Shown here piece after piece: positions 28,701 through 32,875 of a stretch of DNA of 32,875 nt. Position numbers and translations under genes: made by a program. The notes below the pieces were generated by a model. That model saw nothing but the letters and a program-made list of their open reading frames with translations. It was not told the DNA's origin and made no database searches. The stretch lies in assembly GCF_023072675.1 (NCBI RefSeq), contig NZ_JALLGL010000036.1, positions 1 through 32,875 on the forward strand, given 5' to 3'. Origin of the DNA: Streptomyces sp. XM83C. GTDB taxonomy: Bacteria; Actinomycetota; Actinomycetes; Streptomycetales; Streptomycetaceae. How positions within the stretch are numbered: position 1 is the stretch's first letter; every line of letters starts with the position of its first letter.

Positions 28701-29794
28701 TGTCCAGGTGGGCGCAGGACACCTGCTACATCCCCGGGCAGAACGGGGAGTTCTGCGAGATCGCGGACCAGGCCGGCCTTCTGCCGGAGAAGGGCAATGA
28801 TCCGTGGGGCATCAGGGCCACCTACCACTGCCTGCGCGGCCGAGGCGACTGCGGCGAAGCCATCGCCCAGGGCATCATCACTCTCGCCACGATGGCCTTC
28901 GGCTCCGTGACCAAGGCACTGATCGCACGATCCGGTGGCCGTCTCGCCGCCGCAGAAGCCGAAAGTGCAGCAGCATCCCTCTACAAGGCGGCCTGCAGCT
29001 TCACCCCCGACACCCCCGTCCTGCTCAAGGACGGCAAGACCAAACCCATCAGCAAGGTCGAGCCCGGTGACGAGGTCGAGGCAGCCGATCCCGAAACCGG
29101 CGAGCACGAGGGCCCCCGCACAGTCGAAGCCCAGCTCATCCACCACGACGACGACCTCGTCGACATCACCGCCCGCACCGCCGACGGCCGTGAGGCCGTT
29201 CTCCATGCGACGTCCGACCACCCCTTCTGGAACGCCACCGACCACACCTGGACCCCCGCTGGCGACCTCCGTCCCGGCACCCGCCTGACCACCCCGTCAG
29301 GCACCCCGGCCCAGGTCACCGCAGTCACCGACCGCCCCGGCGACGCCTGGATGTACAACCTCACCGTCGCCGACCTGCACACGTACTATGTGCTGGCGGG
29401 CGAGACGCCGGTACTCGTTCACAACAGCGGAGCGGGCCCTGACCCCACCTCCTTCTCGAACTTGATTCCGGCAGATACGCCGGAGTGGTTCAAGCCGATT
29501 GCTCCCGGCACCGTTCTCTCTCGCTCGGGCAACTATGCATACGTGGTGACCGGCGATGGTGAGCTCGTCATTGGAAAGCGAACGGCCGGCCATGTGAGCC
29601 TCGCCCAGGGGAGGGACGTGCTGGCCGCCGGAGAGTTCAAGACCAAGGGTGGTCAAGTCGTGTACCTCGACAATAAGTCTGGCCATTATCAGCCTTACGG
29701 TGCCCACGCTCAGAAGGCGGCAGTGGATGCCTTCAATAGAAATGGACTTGGTGCTGATGGGAAGTACATCGAGGCGTGGCGGCCTAGCTGCTGA
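22763..29794 (+). CDS. Secreted RHS/YD-repeat polymorphic toxin with Hint domain and unassigned C-terminal domain
   Basis: 2343 aa from the GTG at 22763; the N-terminus there is a typical Arg-rich signal peptide cleaved near VVAA/EKAP, though the Shine-Dalgarno is weak. An SpvB-like beta region (about 270-700) precedes many YD repeats (such as YDALGRITDVW, YDSIGRPTATW, YDDLGRPTTTQ) that should form a hollow shell. The RHS core motif lies at about 1829-1890 (GFLGKTLDATTGLTHIGARE, then GQFISVDPLL). A pretoxin linker leads to a Hint domain from Cys2078 to Asn2221, ending LVHN/S, as expected for self-cleavage. The released C-terminal domain is 122 aa, with AGHVSLAQG and NKSGHYQPYG motifs. I cannot name its activity. 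The locus is 147 bases after the LamG gene, probably in one operon. Confidence 0.92.
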   Translation: MIFGRSSRPSRPGRFWRRRRRALVIPLALILSVPAGLTPVVAAEKAPAGLGRPDLPAQRVSKVKPVTGLGAKQARDRVAREEKDNADRARRARTEQQQKDAWPTPGSAGLRLTGGTPAKAAPGKLPVTLAPAAGKRALPKGTDATVTVLDQDTARRLGITGVVLTAQADKAGTARIGVDYTAFASAIGGGWAGRLQLVRLPECALTTPDKAQCRTRTPLASHNDPAEQTVAADVSLPAQPEGHSPQRTSGATAVMALTASGEGGQASNGTGDYSATPLSSSSSWAAGGSSGAFTWSYNLPTPPAAAGPAPELAISYDSGSVDGRTATTNNQPTSVGEGFTLTESYIERGYADCDDDGHTDVHDRCWLYDNARLVLDGKSSRLVKTSTAGVWKLENDDSTTVTRLTGADNGDNDGEYWKVVTGDGTTYVFGQDKLDGATTQRTNSTWTVPVFGDDEGEPGYTAGSTFAGRAVTQAWRWNLDHVVDTRGNAATYWYDKDTNYYKKNKASKADAEYVRSGRPKEITYGLRAGALFTDKADAKVTFEYAERCTAADCSSLTKETADNWPDVPFDAICAKDSTTCTAQSPSFFTRKRLTGIHTFSWNAATGTYDPVDSWAFTQRFLDGGDIGDTSDQVLTLQSIKRTAKAGTPVTTYPVSFTYQMRPNRVDATDDILPMTRPRISTITSETGAITTVTLSAPECLRSQVLTAPQDSNTRSCYPKYWNINGAENASVDWFHKYRVLAVVTTDPAGHNDAVESEYAYSGAAWHFDDDPFTPKDERTWSDWRGYRQVTVYTGSRNAPARSKTVSVYMQGMDGDRNKNGTVKSVSAAPLSEPQLGLSALKDSDPYSGFLLQQVTYDGATAISATSSIPWSKETARQSTAAGAGDHVARMVRTRKTTSYTYLTVPKTWRSTAAETVEFDARGRSVKALDTGDTAKNGDETCTQTWYADNDTAGLTALVSRTRTVALGCGFAESDLTLANADGSRGNVLSDTATAYDGLTWSPGMRPTKGLATWTARASAYAADGTVTWDKRSTTEYDTLGRPVKATDAAGNATTTAHTPADAGPLTRTVVTNALGHQSITFIDPRRGLPTSVYDANRKGTALAYDALGRITDVWLPNRNKNTQSPNQKFTYSLSNTRPSWVSSATLKADGDTYNTSYAIYDSLLRPLQTQQPTPQGGRLLTDTRYDSRGLAYETYADIFDSTSTPDGTYTRAEYGEAPVQTLTTFDGAGRATSGTLLVYGVQKQRTTTVYTGDSVAAGALAGGSATRTITDALGRTVETREYAGTSPADPAFGGAGAAQYTSVKFTYTPDGKQKTITGPDGSAWSHTYDQYGRESRSTDPDQGTTRTWYDILDRPVKTTTGDNTVVTAYDSIGRPTATWKDEARPANLLTKRTYDAPSYKGLPATSTRYVGGENGRAYTKAVTAYDDLGRPTTTQLMLPAGDPLTAAVPGGTLTYTTAYRLDGTVRTASEPALGGLPAETLQFGYGDLGQPTSLRGATGYVENIDYTALGQAAQLTLGFGGPGDRDVYLTNTYEEGTGRLTDSSVTDDTHPYVLQDLVYGYDQAGNVTSVADPTSLSGAGKPETQCFSYDGHRRLTDAWTPATRDCTDTRDAAELGGPAPYWTSWTYNAAGQRQTETRHTSSGDATTRYCYDTAQQPHALRFITTRTQCGTPDPAGDRVYEYDTAGNTTGRPGDTARQTLTWNVEGRLEKLTEPGKATTEYVYDADGTLLIRTTDTGERVLYAGVTELHLPSDGSGAWAQRMYTAGGTAVALRTDQGGTHKVFFLAGDDHGTQSLMVTADSRQAITKRFMSPFGSERGGSIGAWETDKGFLGKTLDATTGLTHIGAREYDTSTGQFISVDPLLETDRHQTLNGYSYAAQNPLTYSDPSGMGLACGGHGDSIPCPTRWDGTPGNGRPAEAAVPGAAQRHHHPCNSNCGEKKGTAAVERAKDGQPMVGGIRVPPQKELEARYAGSSSYGQMLSRWAQDTCYIPGQNGEFCEIADQAGLLPEKGNDPWGIRATYHCLRGRGDCGEAIAQGIITLATMAFGSVTKALIARSGGRLAAAEAESAAASLYKAACSFTPDTPVLLKDGKTKPISKVEPGDEVEAADPETGEHEGPRTVEAQLIHHDDDLVDITARTADGREAVLHATSDHPFWNATDHTWTPAGDLRPGTRLTTPSGTPAQVTAVTDRPGDAWMYNLTVADLHTYYVLAGETPVLVHNSGAGPDPTSFSNLIPADTPEWFKPIAPGTVLSRSGNYAYVVTGDGELVIGKRTAGHVSLAQGRDVLAAGEFKTKGGQVVYLDNKSGHYQPYGAHAQKAAVDAFNRNGLGADGKYIEAWRPSC

Positions 29795-29810
29795 TCCGGT
29801 CGCAGAGTTC

Positions 29811-30161
29811 ATGCAGGTCGTTGAGGGGGTCCTAGCTACTGCAGAGGAGACCTGCGGCGTCGAAGAACTCGAGCCGGGATTGGAGCGTGCTCTCGCGATT
29901 CTGCAGAAGAACCCTGAACTGAGAGGGCAATTCGAGAGTCGCGTAATCGCTCTGATCGATTCCCTCCAGGAAGGTGTCGTTGAAATGGTTTCGTTCCTGA
30001 TGCATGTGCTGCGTTGGGAAACTGTCCGAGAGGCAGTCGAAGAAAGGATCAGGCACCCCCGAGGGGACGTCAGCAATATTCGGCTTTACGAGGCCATGGT
30101 GGACGCCTTCTCCGATTCCTGGCGCGACCGTGATCTCTTTGCGAGATTCTCTGAGGCGTGA
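29811..30161 (+). CDS. Candidate immunity protein for the RHS C-terminal toxin
   Basis: 116 aa from the ATG at 29811, 16 bases after the RHS stop. An in-frame ATG at 29757 would add 18 residues and overlap the toxin; neither start has a strong Shine-Dalgarno. The protein is acidic and looks all-helical, with no signal peptide, so it should stay in the cytoplasm: LERALAILQKNPELRGQFES, VVEMVSFLMHVLRWETVREA, YEAMVDAFSDSWRDRDLFAR. I do not recognise a family. Position, size and low GC (about 55% in one 60-base block, against 72% in a block of the Hint segment) match the usual immunity gene that travels with a polymorphic toxin tip. The function is inferred from position. Confidence 0.7.
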   Translation: MQVVEGVLATAEETCGVEELEPGLERALAILQKNPELRGQFESRVIALIDSLQEGVVEMVSFLMHVLRWETVREAVEERIRHPRGDVSNIRLYEAMVDAFSDSWRDRDLFARFSEA

Positions 30162-30275
30162 GGCCGTAGCTCTGCAGCGTGCGAGCAGGTAGGTCGCGAA
30201 CGCAAAGATGAAGCCCCGTCAGGTGCGTCCTGGCGGGGCTTCTGCGTGGGGTGACGGGAGTAGTTGACGGCAACG
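30162..30275. other. Left edge of the integrative element; candidate att and integrase arm-site region
   Basis: The 3' end of an AICE integrase usually faces the attachment site, so the junction is expected here. TGACGG occurs at 30252-30257 and 30265-30270, a 13-base period. TGACG (30265-30269) and CGTCA (30274-30278) also form an inverted pair that overlaps the integrase stop. These could be arm-type integrase sites. No tRNA gene and no recognisable tRNA 3' end is present, so the att core cannot be placed. Confidence 0.4.
30211..30241. terminator. Hairpin terminator between the immunity gene and the integrase
   Basis: AAGCCCCGTCAGG (30211-30223) pairs with CCTGGCGGGGCTT (30229-30241) over 13 positions with one G-U wobble and a five-base loop. 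It lies between convergent genes and can act in both directions. Confidence 0.75.
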
Positions 30276-31583
30276 TCAGCGGCCGAGGGCGGTGCAGGGT
30301 GGTGGTTCGTCGCCGTCGGAGCTGACCGTCTTCGTGGTCTCCGGGCCGCCGAGCGCGGTGCTGAGGGTGTTGATGGCGTCTCGCTGGAGGCGGAGTCGGA
30401 CGTGGGCGTAGACGGTGGCGGTGACGCCGATGTGGGCGTGGCCGAGGAGTTCCTTGATCACGACGAGTTCGACGCCCTGTTCCAGGAGCAGGGTGGCGGT
30501 GGAGTGGCGGAGGTCGTGGAAGCGGATGCGGTGGAGGCAGGCCGTGCGGAGGAGCGTGTTGAAGGTGCGGGTGAGGTTGGTCGGGTCGATCGGTCTGCCC
30601 TGCGTGGTGGTGAAGATGTGCCCGTTGGGCTGCCACGCGGTGTCTGCTGCCTCGTGCTCACGCTGCTGCTGTTCGTGGTGGCGCTTCAGCGACTGGATGC
30701 AGCGGGCGGGGAGAGCGATGCGGCGTTCAGAGGCCCGGGTCTTGGTGGGCAGCGTGGTGAGCCCGCCTGCGCTGGTGCGCTGAAGGGTGCGGCGGATGGC
30801 GGCGGTGCTCGAGCCGAGGTCGAGGTCTTCCCAGCGCAGGCCGAGGAGTTCGCCCTTGCGGAGTCCCGTATGGAGGGCGAGTTCGAACAGCGCGTGCAGT
30901 CGATGATCCTGGGCCGTGGTGAGGAATCGGCGGGCTTCGTCGGTGGTGAGGGGTTCGAAGCGTCGGGGCCGGGGTGTGCCGGTGCGGACGTTGCGGGCGA
31001 CGTTGCGGGGGATCTCTTCCTCCCGGACGGCGTGTTCAAGTGCGGATTTGAGCACGGAGTGGATGTAGGTCAGCGTCAGCGGAGAGAGCCGCTTGGAGCA
31101 GCACGTTCCGACGGCGCAGCAACGGGGCTCAGGTCGGCTCGTGTCGATGTCGCGCGCGCAGCACTGGCAGGTGGTGCGGAGCTGGTTGAGCCAGGTGCGG
31201 ACGTCCTTGGCGGTGAGCTTGGCGAGTTTCTTCTTGCCCAGGCCGGGGATGAGGTATCGGTTGACGCAGGCGGTGTAGCGGGTGTGGGTGTTCTCGCGGA
31301 GGTGGTGGACGGCGACGTTCTCCAGCCAGTACGTCGGGTACGCGCCGACGCTGCCCTGCGCGGAGGGGACGGGAAGACCGCGGTTGCTGTTGGCGATCTT
31401 CTCGGTGAGCTTGGCCAGGGCTTCCTTGCGGGTGGTGCCGTAGACGCGGACGCGGCGACGGGTGTTGCCGGGGGCGAGGACGTATCCGGCAGCCTCCCAG
31501 CGGCCGTCCTTGCGCTGGTAGACGGTGCCGTCGCCGTTGGCGCGCACGCGGCGGGAGGCGGGGGTGTCTCGGGGCGTGGTCAT
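30276..31583 (-). CDS. int: Tyrosine-type site-specific integrase of an AICE (pSAM2 type)
   Basis: 435 aa; the ATG at 31583 shares one base with the excisionase stop (TGATG). An arm-binding N-terminus (about 15-70) is followed by a core-binding domain (about 80-200) and a catalytic domain. The catalytic set is complete: Arg242 (HTGLRKGELLGLRWEDL), His356 and Arg359 (HDLRHSTATLL), His382 (LGHAHIGVTA) and nucleophile Tyr392 (TVYAHV). A Cys-rich insert with Cys at 139, 141, 142, 155, 156, 161 and 162 lies inside the core-binding part, as I recall from other AICE integrases; it may bind zinc. The enzyme should integrate the element into a chromosomal site, usually a tRNA gene 3' end. The repSA-xis-int order matches pSAM2. 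Confidence 0.95.
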   Translation of the reverse strand: MTTPRDTPASRRVRANGDGTVYQRKDGRWEAAGYVLAPGNTRRRVRVYGTTRKEALAKLTEKIANSNRGLPVPSAQGSVGAYPTYWLENVAVHHLRENTHTRYTACVNRYLIPGLGKKKLAKLTAKDVRTWLNQLRTTCQCCARDIDTSRPEPRCCAVGTCCSKRLSPLTLTYIHSVLKSALEHAVREEEIPRNVARNVRTGTPRPRRFEPLTTDEARRFLTTAQDHRLHALFELALHTGLRKGELLGLRWEDLDLGSSTAAIRRTLQRTSAGGLTTLPTKTRASERRIALPARCIQSLKRHHEQQQREHEAADTAWQPNGHIFTTTQGRPIDPTNLTRTFNTLLRTACLHRIRFHDLRHSTATLLLEQGVELVVIKELLGHAHIGVTATVYAHVRLRLQRDAINTLSTALGGPETTKTVSSDGDEPPPCTALGR

Positions 31584-31810
31584 CAGGCGGCGGCTTCCTG
31601 TTCGAGGCGGGTGCGGATGAAGTCGGTGAGGGCGTGGGCGGGGATACGTCGGGCGCGGCCGAGGGTGATCGAGGCGAGCTGGCGGGTGCGGAGCAGGTCG
31701 TAGACGGCGGAGCGGCCGAGTTGGAGGCGGGCCATGACCTGGGGAACCGTCAGCAGGTCCAGCGCTGGCTCTGTCTCCAGGTGGAGGACGGTGGGCGGGG
31801 GCGAGGTCAT
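31583..31810 (-). CDS. xis: Excisionase / helix-turn-helix protein
   Basis: 75 aa; the ATG at 31810 shares one base with the stop of the rep gene, and its own stop overlaps the integrase ATG. It has a MerR/excisionase-type helix-turn-helix: LLTVPQVMARLQLGRSAVYD (19-38), then LRTRQLASITLGRARRIP and a C-terminal helix ALTDFIRTRLEQE. Small proteins at this position direct integrase towards excision. The tight overlaps mean excisionase and integrase are made together with the replication initiator. Confidence 0.9.
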   Translation of the reverse strand: MTSPPPTVLHLETEPALDLLTVPQVMARLQLGRSAVYDLLRTRQLASITLGRARRIPAHALTDFIRTRLEQEAAA

Positions 31811-32875
31811 CAGCAGCCCCCTTCGGCGATGAACTGGCGTTCCAGTTCTCTGCGGTGCCAGACGTGGGCTGCGAGGAGCGCGGCGCCGGGGCTGTAGCCC
31901 GAGCCCAGGTAGTCCCAGCGACCGACGACGAGAGTGGTCGTCGGGTCGGGCTCGGGCAGGCCGGCGTGGGTGCGGGCCCGTTCGGTGCGCCAGGCACGGC
32001 GGGCGGCGCGCAGCGCGCCGAGGGTGGTGGAGTAGCTGCGGGACTTGGTGGAGAAGTGGCCACGGAAGCCGAGCATGTGTGCCCACTTCCAGAGCTTGAG
32101 GTGGGCGAACTCGGGCAGCTTGCCGAGTTCCCAGCAGGTGCGGATCATCTGCCGCACGTGCCGGGCGACGGCGAGCCGGGGCAGGGGCCGGGACTGTCCG
32201 GTTCCGTCGCAGGCGGTGCACGGGAGCGGGGTTCCGTGGGGGAGGACGGTGGCGCCGCGTCCTTGGCAGGGGCGGCAGAACAGGGCGCGGTCGAGGGTGC
32301 CGGAGGTGTCGGCGGATTTGGTGGCGTACTTGGCGACGTAGGCGGCTACGGCCTGGTCGGTCAGTTCGGTGTCGGTGCCGAAGGCTGCGATCTCGCGTAC
32401 GTCGAGTTGTTCTCCCCAGGCGAGTTCGCGTTCCCCGACCGCGTCCGACTCGACCGTGACACGAACCCGTGCGGCGGCGGCGCGTACGGCGTCGGCGAGC
32501 ATGGCGGCGGTGGCGTACGGCGGCGGGGGCTGGGTGCTGCCGTCGGGGCCGTCAAGGCGGATGACGGCGTGGAAGTGGACCAGGCCGCGCTGCTGGTACT
32601 CGGCGACCTTGGCGAAGGAGACCCGCAGGACGGTGCGGGCGGCCTTCTGGGTCATGCCGAGCCGAGCGGCGAGCTCCCGACGGAGGTAGGTGGTGAAGCG
32701 GGCCCACAGGGCGGAGGCGTGGGCGTTGAAGAGAACCGCGCCCGCGTAGTCGTACGTCGCCGGATTGAGAGGCGTACCGAGCAGGACGTCCGTGGGTTCG
32801 TGGCGGGTGCCGCAGCGGCAGGGCCGGATGTCGCCATCGGGGGTGGTGGGGCGGTTGTGGACGGGGCCGAAGGAG
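31810..32875 (-). CDS. repSA: RepSA-type rolling-circle replication initiator (5' end outside window)
   Basis: 354 residues are visible; the frame stays open to the right edge, so the N-terminus is missing. It shows the HUH motif HFH (visible residues 100-102, in GLVHFHAVIRLDG). A Tyr pair lies in AAYVAKYATKSAD (179 and 183), where the nicking tyrosine of this class is found. A zinc-ribbon-like block CRPCQGRG...CTACDGTG has two CxxC pairs, and an upstream CRCG...H could add another. Initiators of this type nick the double-strand origin and start rolling-circle replication of the excised element. The internal ATG at 32655 is not the start, since the domain begins earlier. Transfer and regulatory genes would be expected beyond the right edge. 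Confidence 0.92.
   Translation of the reverse strand, partial: SFGPVHNRPTTPDGDIRPCRCGTRHEPTDVLLGTPLNPATYDYAGAVLFNAHASALWARFTTYLRRELAARLGMTQKAARTVLRVSFAKVAEYQQRGLVHFHAVIRLDGPDGSTQPPPPYATAAMLADAVRAAAARVRVTVESDAVGERELAWGEQLDVREIAAFGTDTELTDQAVAAYVAKYATKSADTSGTLDRALFCRPCQGRGATVLPHGTPLPCTACDGTGQSRPLPRLAVARHVRQMIRTCWELGKLPEFAHLKLWKWAHMLGFRGHFSTKSRSYSTTLGALRAARRAWRTERARTHAGLPEPDPTTTLVVGRWDYLGSGYSPGAALLAAHVWHRRELERQFIAEGGC

Noticed and set aside
25763..29245. Minus-strand 1160-codon frame opposite the RHS gene
   Set aside because: Val/Gly-rich shadow of the YD-repeat coding strand; no family resemblance.
30162..30275. tRNA gene or tRNA 3' end as the AICE target
   Set aside because: No cloverleaf, T-arm or CCA-proximal sequence is recognisable; the strong hairpin here looks like a terminator.

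Overview
The window has the marks of a Streptomyces chromosome. Third codon positions are almost all G or C, GTG and TTG starts are common, secreted proteins carry long Arg-rich signal peptides, and there is an in-frame TTA codon. The divergent xylanase / arabinofuranosidase pair and the pSAM2-type repSA-xis-int block are also typical of the genus. Species cannot be fixed from sequence alone. Function calls rest on motifs read by eye and recalled families; no search was run.

Layout. (1) 1-1831: the 3' end of an OmpR-type response regulator gene and its coupled sensor kinase, followed by a 30-bp tandem repeat. (2) 1990-4671: a secreted or anchored protein made of two tandem erythromycin-esterase-like domains; the second has lost several active-site positions. 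(3) 4826-8339: an arabinoxylan-degrading pair, GH62 arabinofuranosidase (minus) and GH10 xylanase (plus), both with CBM13. They diverge from a 565-bp region with four GAAA-type palindromes and are bounded by strong hairpin terminators. (4) 8429-11296: a minus-strand operon of CPBP membrane protease, NarL-type kinase and response regulator. (5) 11472-12149: a lone cbiZ-like adenosylcobinamide amidohydrolase gene.

(6) 12825-16504: a small protein gene carrying a TTA (bldA-dependent) codon, coupled by GTGA to a large polytopic M48-type metalloprotease, then a short frame-disrupted secreted/membrane ORF. (7) 16.5-18.7 kb: a decayed zone with a pyridoxal-phosphate decarboxylase fragment and an anti-sigma-type ATPase gene whose frames are broken by single-base indels, mostly at homopolymers; an uncharacterised coiled-coil gene lies between them.

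(8) 18890-30161: a likely polymorphic toxin locus. It consists of a secreted LamG/DNRLRE-like protein, a 2343-aa RHS protein ending in a Hint autoprocessing domain and a 122-aa C-terminal domain I could not assign to a family, then a small acidic helical gene in the immunity position. GC falls at the toxin and immunity segments, as expected for swapped modules. (9) 30162-32875: the end of an actinomycete integrative and conjugative element (AICE): possible att/arm region, tyrosine integrase, excisionase and RepSA-type initiator, running off the right edge.

The best candidates for new biology are the RHS C-terminal domain with its neighbour (29426-30161), the double esterase with an apparent pseudoenzyme half, and the TTA-controlled M48 membrane protease unit.
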